Assembly (NCBI RefSeq): GCF_000420825.1 | Contig: NZ_ATVR01000012.1 | Span: 29,380-93,379 of the forward strand | Reading direction: 5' to 3' | Length of the DNA: 64,000 nucleotides | Origin: Butyrivibrio sp. AE2015 | GTDB lineage: Bacteria > Bacillota > Clostridia > Lachnospirales > Lachnospiraceae | Part shown: positions 34,933 to 43,926 of the stretch, piece by piece | How positions within the stretch are numbered: position 1 is the first letter of the stretch | Layout: each line of letters starts with the position of its first letter | Program-made: the position numbers and the translations under genes | The notes under the pieces: generated by a model | The model's database searches: none | What the model was told of the DNA's origin: nothing | Seen by the model: only the letters and a program-made list of their open reading frames with translations

Positions 34933-36412
34933 ATTTGGCTCCCTCAAGCGGCAAACGAATCACTACTTCGCAGCCCTTACCTTCTCCTTCACTATATATC
35001 TGCAATACGTCTTCATGCCCCGCAAAAAGACGGAGCCTTGAGATCACATTATCCATGCCTATTCCGTTGTTGTCGTAGGCGTTTTCATCACTTACATAAT
35101 CTCCTGAAAGAATTTTTTCTATAGTCTCATTACTGATGCCTTTTCCGTTATCCTTTACACTTATGCAGACATCCTTATCCTGCCTATAAACCTTAAGAAC
35201 AATCCTGCCATCGCCAGCCATTTCCCTTATACCGTGGTTTACAGCATTCTCTACAATTGGCTGAAGGATCATGCTTGGCATTTTGTGATCAAGAAGTCTT
35301 TCATCCACCTGTTTTTCGTAACCGATATCCCCTGAAAAACGTACATTTAAAATATGGATGTAGTTGTCAACTAAAGTGACCTCTTCCCTTAAAGTAACAG
35401 CGTCTTTCTGATTTTTAACATTGTATCTGAAAAAGTCAGCTACAGTCTGAACATATTCATAAGTTCTGTCAGCACCTTCCATCATTGCAAGCTGTGCCCC
35501 TGCATTTAACGTGTTAAAAAGAAAATGCGGGTTTATCTGGGCCTGCAGATACCGCAGCTGCGCATCCTTAAGATGTGCCTCCATCATCAGCTCTTTTTCC
35601 TGCATATAGCGCTCATTGGCCATGCTGACCTTGAGCTGTTCAATATAGTCCTTGATGCTGACGATCATCTTGTTAAAGGCTCCAATAACAATACCGACTT
35701 CATCGCTATAGGATACCGATGGAAGCGTGACATCAAAGTCACCGTCTGCTATCTCATTGGCTGAGTCCGCAAGGCTTCGCAGCGGCATTATCATCGCTTT
35801 GACAAAGCTTGTGATTATGATCACATTTCCTATCATTACAAAGGTCATTACCACAACGCCTATGATCTCAAAGGTCCTAAAGGTCTGGATCAGAGTTATG
35901 AAATCCTCTGAATTAATTACAAAGAGCTCCAGATTAAGACTTGTAATATAGCTTTGTATGTTCTCAAAAAGATCAGTGGAGGATTCATAGTAGGTCCTGT
36001 ATTTTTCTACATTTCTTCCTCTTTTAGCCTCTATTGTCTGCTCAACCTGTTCAAGGTATTCACCCGACATGTACTTTATATTTCTTTCCATTCGGTTAAA
36101 AGAAAAATCAGTAACCTTTTCGCCCAGATCATCAGAAAGGTCTCTGAATTTCTGAGCATTTATATAATAGTTTTCCAGGGAGTCGCTGGTCTTTGAAGAA
36201 AGATATTCAGTCATGGAATCCTGAACCAGGTTAAGCGCCACAGAAAGCTCATTTAAAGACCTGTTACTTTCATAGACCATCTCCATGTCTTTTGACATGC
36301 TGTTGATCCCGACTATCAAAAAGAGATTGACGATGAATATGGTTATATTGGCAAGAACGCAGGCGCTTATGATCTTGGTCTGAAGGGGGCTGTTTAAGAA
36401 TTTATTCATCAA
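34910..36412 (-). CDS. YesM/LytS-type sensor histidine kinase
   Basis: This 500-residue membrane kinase has helix 1 at about 15-37, an extracytoplasmic all-helical domain of about 140 residues (40-180), helix 2 (about 183-206) and a HAMP domain. The His_kinase domain follows, with phospho-acceptor His296 in QINPHFLFNTLN, then HATPase_c with the N-box PIVENAVNHG and G-box DNGKGIS. The outside domain has no recognisable ligand-binding fold, so it likely reads the state of a binding protein. The neighbouring membrane-anchored sugar-binding protein, whose gene overlaps the start of this one by 11 bases, is the obvious partner. The same logic is established for XylFII-LytS-YesN of Clostridium beijerinckii. 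Confidence 0.93.
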   Translation of the reverse strand: MMNKFLNSPLQTKIISACVLANITIFIVNLFLIVGINSMSKDMEMVYESNRSLNELSVALNLVQDSMTEYLSSKTSDSLENYYINAQKFRDLSDDLGEKVTDFSFNRMERNIKYMSGEYLEQVEQTIEAKRGRNVEKYRTYYESSTDLFENIQSYITSLNLELFVINSEDFITLIQTFRTFEIIGVVVMTFVMIGNVIIITSFVKAMIMPLRSLADSANEIADGDFDVTLPSVSYSDEVGIVIGAFNKMIVSIKDYIEQLKVSMANERYMQEKELMMEAHLKDAQLRYLQAQINPHFLFNTLNAGAQLAMMEGADRTYEYVQTVADFFRYNVKNQKDAVTLREEVTLVDNYIHILNVRFSGDIGYEKQVDERLLDHKMPSMILQPIVENAVNHGIREMAGDGRIVLKVYRQDKDVCISVKDNGKGISNETIEKILSGDYVSDENAYDNNGIGMDNVISRLRLFAGHEDVLQIYSEGEGKGCEVVIRLPLEGAKYVQGDDR

Positions 36413-37487
36413 GAGCCTCCTTTTTCAGGAAATCTGCCACGTTACTTCTGTCGATGAGTGTTACGTCTGCCAGATAGTATTCGCTTGTATTCCCAAATTC
36501 ATAGTAATCCAAAAGGGCAGAAACACTGTACTCTCCCAGCTGCCTGGTATCGATTGAGATAGTAGCATAGACACCGCCTCTGTCTATGGCTTTGACAATC
36601 TCAGCAGAGTCGTAATAACCGAGTACACTGACTTCTCCTACCTTGTTAAAATCAACAACTGCCTGATAAGTACAGGTGGTATTGAGTTCATTCAGGCATA
36701 CGATCACATCAGGAACATCCTCATTTAAAAAGATATCCCTGATTGATTCTTCAACTGAAAATGCATTTGTGTTATCGACCGTAACAATAGAAACATCAAA
36801 CTCTGCATCTGTTACATTTTCTTCACTGATAGTATCCTGAATGGCAGAGATAATGATATTCTGTCCGGCGTCTTTGGTATCAGCATTTGCAAGAACTGCG
36901 ACCTGAACCTTTCTGGTGTCCTCAATACCATCTTCTCCAAGAAGCTTTTCACGCCTTGCATCCTTGATAATATTGATGATCTGCTTGGCATACATCTTGC
37001 CTACGCTATATCCACTGATTCCCACAAAGCTCAGCCTATCGGAATGGGTGTTATCGCCATAGAGAGTTACTACAGGTATCCCGTTACTAACCGCATCATT
37101 TATAAGCGCGGTCATGGAGCTTGACTCATCAGCACAGACCATGATCCCGTCAACCTTTGATGCTGTTGCTATCTTCATCAGTTCTTCACAGGAATAGTCC
37201 CTTGAAAGATTCATCCCCAAAAGATCTACATAGATATCGGATTCCCTGGCTTTTTCCAGTGCTCCCTCATACACTGACTGCCAAAAATCTGTCTTGTAAT
37301 TATCAGTTATCATCACAAAATACTTGTCATAGGTGTGGGCTTCCGCCTGCTTAACAAGCTCTAATCTGTAAAATCTAAAGTATAGCGACCCAAAGATAAG
37401 TGTCAAAAGCGTAAAAAGAAGCGTTAGTATCAGCACCAGATACTGTCTTCTTATTTTTTTTGCGTATAAGTCTTTTCGTGCTTTCAT
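36402..37487 (-). CDS. Membrane-anchored periplasmic-binding-protein-like sugar sensor
   Basis: From the Met codon at 37487 this 361-residue protein has a basic N-terminus (MKARKDLYAKKIRRQ) and one uncleaved helix (about 15-37). A type-I sugar-binding fold follows, with landmarks FVMITDNYKTDFWQSVYEGALEKARE, VDGIMVCADESSSMTALINDAVSNGIPVVTLYGD and PDVIVCLNELNTTCTYQAVV. It lacks a lipobox. An anchored binding protein encoded directly before and overlapping a YesM-type kinase fits the sensor subunit of a three-component system (XylFII-like) rather than a transport component. The ribosome site is weak. An upstream frame extension to 37574 overlaps a terminator and is not believed. Confidence 0.85.
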   Translation of the reverse strand: MKARKDLYAKKIRRQYLVLILTLLFTLLTLIFGSLYFRFYRLELVKQAEAHTYDKYFVMITDNYKTDFWQSVYEGALEKARESDIYVDLLGMNLSRDYSCEELMKIATASKVDGIMVCADESSSMTALINDAVSNGIPVVTLYGDNTHSDRLSFVGISGYSVGKMYAKQIINIIKDARREKLLGEDGIEDTRKVQVAVLANADTKDAGQNIIISAIQDTISEENVTDAEFDVSIVTVDNTNAFSVEESIRDIFLNEDVPDVIVCLNELNTTCTYQAVVDFNKVGEVSVLGYYDSAEIVKAIDRGGVYATISIDTRQLGEYSVSALLDYYEFGNTSEYYLADVTLIDRSNVADFLKKEALDE

Positions 37488-37516
37488 AAAGTTGATTTTA
37501 GCAGATGACTTTAGCC

Positions 37517-37571
37517 AAAAAAAGTGGATTTTATTGTCATTGAAAATCAAAAATGACAATAAAATCCACTT
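37517..37571 (-). terminator. Terminator after the HD-GYP gene
   Basis: A perfect 20-bp inverted repeat (37522-37541 with 37552-37571) around a ten-base loop is followed by seven T on the minus strand (37517-37523). It lies 2 bases past the stop at 37574 and about 30 bases upstream of the sensor gene start. Confidence 0.92.
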
Positions 37572-37573
37572 CA

Positions 37574-38668
37574 TTATGCATAAAGCGCTTTATTATTGCT
37601 TGGTGAGAAAATTGATGTAAATGTAGTTTCTCTATTTTTAAAGCTTATTTCACCTGAAAGATTTTTCTCAATTATAGAAGCTGCTATCTTACCTATCTCC
37701 GGATCAAACTGTGTTCCACAGTTTCTAAGAATCTCTTCTCGTGCTTCAAGTGGCGATAGCTGCCTTCTATATGACCTGTTTGATGTCATGGCGTCATAGG
37801 CGTCAGCCACACAGATTATACGAGGAATGAGCGGTATCTCATCGCCCTTTAATCCATCCGGATAGCCCTTTCCGTCATATCTCTCATGATGCCATCTGGC
37901 GCCGTAAGAAATAAGAGGTATCTCTGTAATAGATGAGAGTATCTCGTGGCCAATTATAGGATGCTGTCTGATGGCAGCCATCTCTTTTTCATTGAGTTCT
38001 CCCGGTTTACGAAGAACTGTGTCAGATACTCCGATTTTTCCTATATCATGTAAAAGTCCTGCCTGATAGATGATCTCAAGCATTTTGTCATCGTAGCCCA
38101 TTGCCTCAGCAATCTCGCAGGCGTACTCGGCAACTCGCACTGAATGGCCATTAGTATATGTATCCTTGGCATCAATTGCAGAAGAAAGAGATTTGATGAT
38201 CTGCTTAGTGTAAATAACCAGCTTTTTATGCTCCTCAGCAAGAGAATCTCTATATGAATACATCTTGGTGATAAGATAATCATTTACATACTGACTGTTT
38301 ATAACATTATCTATTCGTCTGTTAAGAACTTCCTGCGCCAAAGGCTTTCTGATAACATCAGCCGCACCTATGGTAAGGAAAAAAGCTTCCTTGCCTGAAT
38401 CTTCAGGAATAAGAATGATCACCGGTGTATTCTCTAATACCGGATCAGACTTAAGCCTTGAAAACAGTGTAAAATAATCATTCCCCGGGTAATCAAGATC
38501 CAATAGGATAAGTGATGGACGAAGCCTGGACTTAAGGAGCGAGAGTGCCTCTCTCTCAGATTTAACAAAGACACAATTTCTGTCCCCATTTATCAGATTA
38601 CGGATATTCTCTTGTTCAGATACATTAGAAGATATACAAAGTAATATCTGCGTGTCTTTCGAAAACAT
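37574..38668 (-). CDS. Receiver/HD-GYP domain protein, probable cyclic di-GMP phosphodiesterase
   Basis: This is a 364-residue two-domain protein. The receiver-like domain (1-125) keeps the phospho-acceptor Asp57 (LLDLDYP) and Lys108 (IRKPL), but the usual acidic pair near residue 10 is replaced by SSN, so phosphorylation may be impaired. The HD-GYP domain (about 155-345) has HDIGK at 207-211, HPIIGHEIL, RWHHERYDGKGYPDGL with GYP at 268-270, and VADAYDAMTSNR. Intact metal and signature motifs suggest active hydrolysis of cyclic di-GMP. It is a single gene between the cobalamin operon and the sugar-sensing operon, ended by a strong terminator. Confidence 0.9.
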   Translation of the reverse strand: MFSKDTQILLCISSNVSEQENIRNLINGDRNCVFVKSEREALSLLKSRLRPSLILLDLDYPGNDYFTLFSRLKSDPVLENTPVIILIPEDSGKEAFFLTIGAADVIRKPLAQEVLNRRIDNVINSQYVNDYLITKMYSYRDSLAEEHKKLVIYTKQIIKSLSSAIDAKDTYTNGHSVRVAEYACEIAEAMGYDDKMLEIIYQAGLLHDIGKIGVSDTVLRKPGELNEKEMAAIRQHPIIGHEILSSITEIPLISYGARWHHERYDGKGYPDGLKGDEIPLIPRIICVADAYDAMTSNRSYRRQLSPLEAREEILRNCGTQFDPEIGKIAASIIEKNLSGEISFKNRETTFTSIFSPSNNKALYA

Positions 38669-38691
38669 GTCTTTCCTTTAACAAAACCCTT

Positions 38692-38709
38692 TTTTTAACT
38701 AGTTAAAAA
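38692..38709. repeat. 18-bp perfect palindrome upstream of the HD-GYP gene
   Basis: TTTTTAACT is followed by AGTTAAAAA with no spacer, 24 bases before the ATG at 38668. It could be a repressor site or a chance AT-rich palindrome. Confidence 0.35.
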
Positions 38710-38790
38710 TCTGCCTAAAAGTTAGATTTAAATATAACAAATCACCTGTGAAAATATCTATAAAAAAATGTGAAAAAAAAACGAATTTTT

Positions 38791-40116
38791 TCAGTGCTTT
38801 GCTGCCTCATCTAAAAATTTTTCAGCAAAATCAGGGCATGAAGGATAATACAGGTGTGGAAAGCCTATATATGAGCCATTTATATGATGGATGCACATGT
38901 ACTTACGATTCCCGCTTGGCTTTTTTGCCACAAAAGCCTCTCCGTTATTATCAGTGTCATAATAATGAAACTCGTGTCCTTTTATTTGAAACTCATCGTC
39001 ACTTAACTCAACATAACCAAAGCGCACAAGTTTACCCGTCCAACTTGTATCAGCATCGATAAAGCCAACCATTTCATAAGAATTCCCATCAGGATCCGTA
39101 ATCTTTTTGGTCAGATACATGAATCCTCCACACTCCGCCAAAACAGTAAGCCCCTTGCTTAGCTTTTCCTTTATATCCTGTAGCATATCTTTGTTATCAG
39201 ACAGCTCTTTAAGGAAATTCTCAGGATAGCCCCCACCAAGAATGAGACCATCTATTTTTTCAGGAAGTGCCTTATCTCTTATTGGAGAAAAGAAAATAAT
39301 ATCTGCCCCAAGTTTTTTTAAGAGTTCAAGGTTTTCTCTGTAGTAAAAGCAAAAAGCCTCATCATATGCCACTGCTATCCTAGTTCTTAGCGACTTGGGC
39401 TCATCCTTACTTTTGGTAAAAGAGATAGCTTCTGCCTTTTTAGAAAGCTCTAAAAGCCCCTTGATATCTACGCCTTCTTCAATTATCCCAGCTGTCATAT
39501 CAAGTTTTTCTTTAAGGTCATCTATTTCTTTTGGCAAAATAAGCCCCAGGTGCCTGCTTGAAAGCTCAATATCCTTTTTATTTTCAACATACCCATAACA
39601 CCTTATTCCCAGCTCTTTTTCTATAATGGGCATAAGTACAGTCGCAAAGCTCTTTGATGTCTTATTTAGGATCACGCCTTTTATTAGTTTTTCACTGTCA
39701 TAGTCAAGAAAGCCTCGTATCTGCGCAATAAGAGATCTTCCGGCGCCTCTCCCATCAACTACCATCACAATCGGGGCTTTTAAGACTCTTGCCAGATCAT
39801 ATGATGAGCCCTGCTCTTCTACTCCGCCTATGCCATCGTAAAGCCCCATTACACCTTCTATTACAGCAATATCCCCTGCATACTCATCTGCAAAGAGCTT
39901 TCTTGTAAGGGCCTCTCCTGTAAAAAAAGTGTCCAGATTCCCTGATGGAATACCTATCACATCTCGGTGAAACATGGGGTCAATATAATCCGGGCCGCAT
40001 TTAAAGCTGCACACATCGATATTTTGTTTTTTCAAAGCAGCAAGTATCCCAAGGGTTACAGTGGTTTTCCCGCTTCCGCTTTTTGGAGCTGCTATAAGTA
40101 TTCTTGGATAATTCAT
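38791..40116 (-). CDS. cbiA: Cobyrinic acid a,c-diamide synthase CbiA
   Basis: CbiA amidates the a and c side chains of (cobalt-)cobyrinic acid using glutamine and ATP. The 441-residue protein has the dethiobiotin-synthetase-like P-loop (APKSGSGKTTVT, about 10-21) and GPDYIDPMFH, which is diagnostic for CbiA. The class I amidotransferase domain has its nucleophile in LAECGGFMYL and the catalytic His in KGHEFHYYD. It is the last gene of the operon, 6 bases after cbiJET; no clear T-tract hairpin was seen after its stop. Confidence 0.95.
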   Translation of the reverse strand: MNYPRILIAAPKSGSGKTTVTLGILAALKKQNIDVCSFKCGPDYIDPMFHRDVIGIPSGNLDTFFTGEALTRKLFADEYAGDIAVIEGVMGLYDGIGGVEEQGSSYDLARVLKAPIVMVVDGRGAGRSLIAQIRGFLDYDSEKLIKGVILNKTSKSFATVLMPIIEKELGIRCYGYVENKKDIELSSRHLGLILPKEIDDLKEKLDMTAGIIEEGVDIKGLLELSKKAEAISFTKSKDEPKSLRTRIAVAYDEAFCFYYRENLELLKKLGADIIFFSPIRDKALPEKIDGLILGGGYPENFLKELSDNKDMLQDIKEKLSKGLTVLAECGGFMYLTKKITDPDGNSYEMVGFIDADTSWTGKLVRFGYVELSDDEFQIKGHEFHYYDTDNNGEAFVAKKPSGNRKYMCIHHINGSYIGFPHLYYPSCPDFAEKFLDEAAKH

Positions 40117-40122
40117 TTTTCC

Positions 40123-42150
40123 TCAATGTCCGATTGTAAAAGAGACGATATATACAGGGTTTTCTGCTTCCATAAGGGAGTACTGTCCAAGGCTTTTTGC
40201 TTTACTTACCTGGACAAGTGCTATATCTGCATCTTTGATCTCATAATCTTTGATAAGTTCATTTAATGCAGCCATAGTCTCGATCGTAACTGCATTTGCA
40301 ACGACTCTTATCTTCTTTTCAAAGCTTCTCAATCTTTCAAATATACTCTTTAGATTCCCACTGCTGCCGCCAATAAAAACCTTGTCAGGAGCAGGCAGCG
40401 CATCAAGAGTCCCTGGCGCTATGCCTTCCACTACTTCGATATTTGAAAGCATGAATTTGTCAGCATTTTTCCTAATAAGGTCGCATGCCTCTTTCTTTTT
40501 CTCAACTGAGTAAACCTTTATTTTAGGAGATAATCTTGCACATTCCACTGAAACAGAGCCTGTTCCTCCTCCGATATCATATATGACATCTCCATCACAT
40601 GGCTTTAGCTTACAAACAGACAAAGTCCTTATTTCCTCTTTTGTCATTGGTACTTTGTCCCTGATAAATTCTTCATCCTTAAGTCCCGGAAGAAGCTCTT
40701 TTTCTGCTTTCTGCTCATTTTTGATCATGAGGGTGTAAAGACCTTCTTCATTAAGCTCCACGCATCCTGCAGGGTCAAGTACACATATCTTTTCTTCACT
40801 GTAAAGGTTACAGCCGGCATATACTGTGAACTTACCTTTTTTGTCATTCTCCAGTTTTTCCAGAAGTTTTCCAATTCTGTTTATGTCTTTTACACCGGAA
40901 GTAATGGCTATGGTTCCGGCATTTCCTGTTACAGATGCTATTAGCTCTCCGGTCCATTTTTTCTCATCTACTCCGTGAGTACTGATAATAGCTTTATCCT
41001 GCCAGCTCTCGCCTATTCTTGCGCACATGGCACTTACTGATGATATGCCGGGCAAAACTTTTGGGCTGTAGCCTTCATTTTTAAGTGCTGCAAGGAGCTT
41101 TCCGGCGCCGCTGTAAAATCCAGTATCCCCTGAGAAAAGAACTACCACTTTAATAGTTACTTTTTCATTTTTTTCTTTTATCTTTTCAAGGGCAGGTATT
41201 ATGTCAGATGCAAGATAATATGAATACTTCCGGCATTCAGAAGCTATGCCCTCTAGCATTCTCCCAGCACCAAAAATGTAATCTGCTTCATTTATGGCCC
41301 TTTGTACTTCCAAAGTAAGGGTTTCTTTCCCCATTCCAAAACCCGCCAAGGTAACTTGCATGCTCTTTGCCTGCTCTTTACCTGTGTTTTGGCCAAACAG
41401 ACGGATTATCTCATCTCTGACTCTTTCATAGTCTTCACCGGTATTTTCGACCGGACGCTTTATTATAAAGATCTGAGCTTCCGCATCCCTGGCGGCCTGT
41501 ATCCTTTCAAGCTCTCCACCAGCCTTTCCGCTTTCTTTTAAAACCACAACCTTTGCATCATAGTTTTTAAAAAAGGAAAGATTCATGTCGTAGGAAAAAG
41601 GTCCCTGCATCGCTATTATCTGCTTTCCCAAAAGTCCATTGTCGTAACAGATCTTAAGGCTCTCACTATTTGGGATGACTCTTACCACAAGGCGCTCTAA
41701 TAAGCTCTTTTCGCGGCAAAACTCAGGGATATCCTTGGAGCCTGTTGTCAAAAAAACTGTACCCTTCGTTTCAAGAAGTGCCTTGGCGCAGTCCCTGGCA
41801 CTTTCAAAGAACCTTGCGTCAGAGGCATCGATTTTCTCATTGCTTCTGTGTACTCTAAAAAAACGAATATTCGAAAGATCCTTTCTTGCATCATCGATTT
41901 CTTTTTTCACAAGCTCTGCATATGGATGAGTTGCATCAACTATCGCCAGAGGCTTTTCTTTTTCAAAAAGCTCTTTCATCTGACCACTGTCAAGCCTTCC
42001 GATGCGCACGTCAATAAAAGGATCATCATCTATCACCATTTTCCCGTAATCCGTTGCAACAAGATAAATACTTGGTATTTGAGCCTTTGCAAGATCTATT
42101 GCCAGTTCTTTTCCTTCAGTTGTACCGCCAAAAATGATTATCTTATTCAT
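40123..42150 (-). CDS. cbiJET: CbiJ-CbiE-CbiT triple fusion of corrin biosynthesis
   Basis: This 675-residue protein joins three steps of corrin ring synthesis. Residues 1 to about 250 are CbiJ, the (cobalt-)precorrin-6A reductase, with IIIFGGTTEGKELA at 4-17 and IVDATHPYAE. Residues about 264-460 are CbiE, the C5-methyltransferase (VTLAGFGMGKETLTLEV, VLFSGDTGFYSGAGKLL, VLPGISSVSAMCARIG). Residues about 485-675 are CbiT, the C15-methyltransferase/decarboxylase (VPMTKEEIRTLS, SAM motif DIGGGTGSVSVE, FIGGSSGNLKSI). CbiE-CbiT fusion is common (CobL), but adding CbiJ at the N-terminus is less so. Each domain appears complete. It overlaps cbiH by 8 bases. Confidence 0.94.
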   Translation of the reverse strand: MNKIIIFGGTTEGKELAIDLAKAQIPSIYLVATDYGKMVIDDDPFIDVRIGRLDSGQMKELFEKEKPLAIVDATHPYAELVKKEIDDARKDLSNIRFFRVHRSNEKIDASDARFFESARDCAKALLETKGTVFLTTGSKDIPEFCREKSLLERLVVRVIPNSESLKICYDNGLLGKQIIAMQGPFSYDMNLSFFKNYDAKVVVLKESGKAGGELERIQAARDAEAQIFIIKRPVENTGEDYERVRDEIIRLFGQNTGKEQAKSMQVTLAGFGMGKETLTLEVQRAINEADYIFGAGRMLEGIASECRKYSYYLASDIIPALEKIKEKNEKVTIKVVVLFSGDTGFYSGAGKLLAALKNEGYSPKVLPGISSVSAMCARIGESWQDKAIISTHGVDEKKWTGELIASVTGNAGTIAITSGVKDINRIGKLLEKLENDKKGKFTVYAGCNLYSEEKICVLDPAGCVELNEEGLYTLMIKNEQKAEKELLPGLKDEEFIRDKVPMTKEEIRTLSVCKLKPCDGDVIYDIGGGTGSVSVECARLSPKIKVYSVEKKKEACDLIRKNADKFMLSNIEVVEGIAPGTLDALPAPDKVFIGGSSGNLKSIFERLRSFEKKIRVVANAVTIETMAALNELIKDYEIKDADIALVQVSKAKSLGQYSLMEAENPVYIVSFTIGH

Positions 42151-42883
42151 TTATCCTGTATCCTCTTGGAGTCACCAATTTGTCACCAATAAGTTTAGAT
42201 CTTGAATTACCGATAAATACTGTGGTGAACATATTTACACTCTCGTTTTTAAGGTCTGATAAAGTGCACACATGGGCCCTTGTGCCTTCCCGGCCTATAT
42301 TCTCCACGTAACCGCAGGCTCTTTTTTCGTCTGCACCGCTTGAAAGCATGATGTCACAGGCTTTTTTCAGATAGTCTGCTCGTTTTTTGCTGGAAGGATT
42401 GTAGATAACTATCGAAAAATCCCCATCTATTGCTGCTTTCAGCCTCTTTTCTATCTGCTCCCACGGAGTTAATAAGTCGCTTAAAGATATCACGCAAAAG
42501 TCATGATTTATGGGTGCTCCCAGGACTGCTGCCCCGGAAATTGCTGCAGTAACGCCCGGTATCACACAAACCTCTACCTTAGGATACTCTTCCCAAAGTT
42601 CATACACAGGTGATGCCATACCATAAACTCCCGCATCGCCGCTGCAGATAAGCGCTACATTTTTCCCTTCCCTGGCAAATTCAAAGCTTTTCCTGCACCT
42701 TTCAATTTCCTGTTTCATAGGGGTTGTAAAAAATTCTTTCCCCGGAAAAAGATCCTTAACAAGATCCACATAGACTGTATAGCCTGCAATGATATCGCTG
42801 CTTTCCATAGCTTCAATTGCCTGCCCGGTCATCATGCTCTTATCTCCGGGACCCATTCCAACTATAAATATCTTTCCTACCAT
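42143..42883 (-). CDS. cbiH: Cobalt-precorrin-3 C17-methyltransferase CbiH
   Basis: CbiH methylates C17 with ring contraction. The 246-residue tetrapyrrole methylase starts KIFIVGMGPGDKSMMTGQA. It has the GDAGVYGMASPVYELW stretch typical of CbiH/CobJ, VIPGVTAAISGAAVLGAPINHDFCVISLSDLLTPW, and a C-terminal FTTVFIGNSRSKLI. No fused cbiG domain is present; CbiG is encoded separately just upstream with a 7-base overlap. Confidence 0.94.
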   Translation of the reverse strand: MVGKIFIVGMGPGDKSMMTGQAIEAMESSDIIAGYTVYVDLVKDLFPGKEFFTTPMKQEIERCRKSFEFAREGKNVALICSGDAGVYGMASPVYELWEEYPKVEVCVIPGVTAAISGAAVLGAPINHDFCVISLSDLLTPWEQIEKRLKAAIDGDFSIVIYNPSSKKRADYLKKACDIMLSSGADEKRACGYVENIGREGTRAHVCTLSDLKNESVNMFTTVFIGNSRSKLIGDKLVTPRGYRINE

Positions 42884-43926
42884 GTTATTGTGATCATCCT
42901 TCTCTTTGCTTCCGCAAGGGTCATTCCATCTCTGGAAGTCTTAGTTTTTACTAGCATAGCCCCTTGGCCTGCCCCCAAAACTGCTGCCCTTTCACATACA
43001 TTTCCCACGCCGACTTTGCTCTTTACAAAATCAGATTCCTCAAAATCCCCTTCGGCCTTTTCAAGTTCTTCAGAAGAAAATGTGAGGAGCTTAACTCCAA
43101 AATACTGACACAGCTTAAGTAGGCCAATCTCGCTACTTTTCACATCTATTGAACAGATGGCATAGAGGTTTTTGGATAGCTCTTCTTCGTCATACTGCTC
43201 AAGCACAAAGGTTTTCAGCTCTTCAAAGCTCTTACCCTTCTTGCACCCCATGCCTAAGACCATGCGCTTTGGATAAAGAAAAAGCGCATCATCAAAGAGC
43301 TTTTTTTCTTTCTTATCACCTATATAAAAATCAGGAATGCATAGAGTCCCAGTGCCATCATTTTGTACATTCCTATTGATCTCTGACAGCTCTACTGGCG
43401 CTTCTCCCACAAACTCTTTTTCCTTAAGGTCACAGATAAACCTAACCTTTTCGCCCCTTAAAACCTTGGAAGATATCTTTTTGATCTTTTCCTTTTCAGA
43501 GATAACAAGACCGTTTTTCCTGGCAAAAACATCTATGGCAAAGGCGCTGTTAATATCCGTTGCAGTTGTGATAACTGCTGTAGCACCTATTCTTTTGGTC
43601 AAAAGAGCTGCCAGGTCATTGCCACCTCCGTAATGCCCGGACAAAATCGGAACAACAAAGTGTCCCAGCTCGTCTATTACAACTACCGGAATGTCTTTTA
43701 ATTTATCCTGAATAAATGGGGCCATAAGCCGTACAGCAATTCCCACAGCTCCGATAAATACTATAGGTTGATGTTCTTCAAAGCATCTTTTAAAAAAGTC
43801 AGAGAGCTTCTCATCCTCACTTTTTATCTCAGCAAGAATATCGCTGTTTTCGGAAAAAAGCTTTTCTGCCAACTGCCTTCCTTTATCTGTAACATAGGAG
43901 GCCTGTACCACTTTGATCTGGTTCAT
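42877..43926 (-). CDS. cbiG: Cobalt-precorrin-5A hydrolase CbiG
   Basis: CbiG opens the delta-lactone of cobalt-precorrin-5A and releases acetaldehyde, a step specific to the anaerobic route. The 349-residue length is standard. Landmarks are FIGAVGIAVRLMAPFIQDKLKDIPVVVIDELG and PILSGHYGGGNDLAALL in the N-terminal half. In the CbiG_C domain they are LGMGCKKGKSFEEL, YAICSIDVKSSEIGLLKLC and GVGNVCERAAVLGAG. It overlaps cbiF by 4 bases and cbiH by 7. Confidence 0.95.
   Translation of the reverse strand: MNQIKVVQASYVTDKGRQLAEKLFSENSDILAEIKSEDEKLSDFFKRCFEEHQPIVFIGAVGIAVRLMAPFIQDKLKDIPVVVIDELGHFVVPILSGHYGGGNDLAALLTKRIGATAVITTATDINSAFAIDVFARKNGLVISEKEKIKKISSKVLRGEKVRFICDLKEKEFVGEAPVELSEINRNVQNDGTGTLCIPDFYIGDKKEKKLFDDALFLYPKRMVLGMGCKKGKSFEELKTFVLEQYDEEELSKNLYAICSIDVKSSEIGLLKLCQYFGVKLLTFSSEELEKAEGDFEESDFVKSKVGVGNVCERAAVLGAGQGAMLVKTKTSRDGMTLAEAKRRMITITW

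Noticed and set aside
36402..37574. Longer version of the membrane-anchored sugar sensor starting at 37574
   Set aside because: The extra 29 residues are encoded within the HD-GYP terminator hairpin; the Met at 37487 gives a normal membrane anchor.
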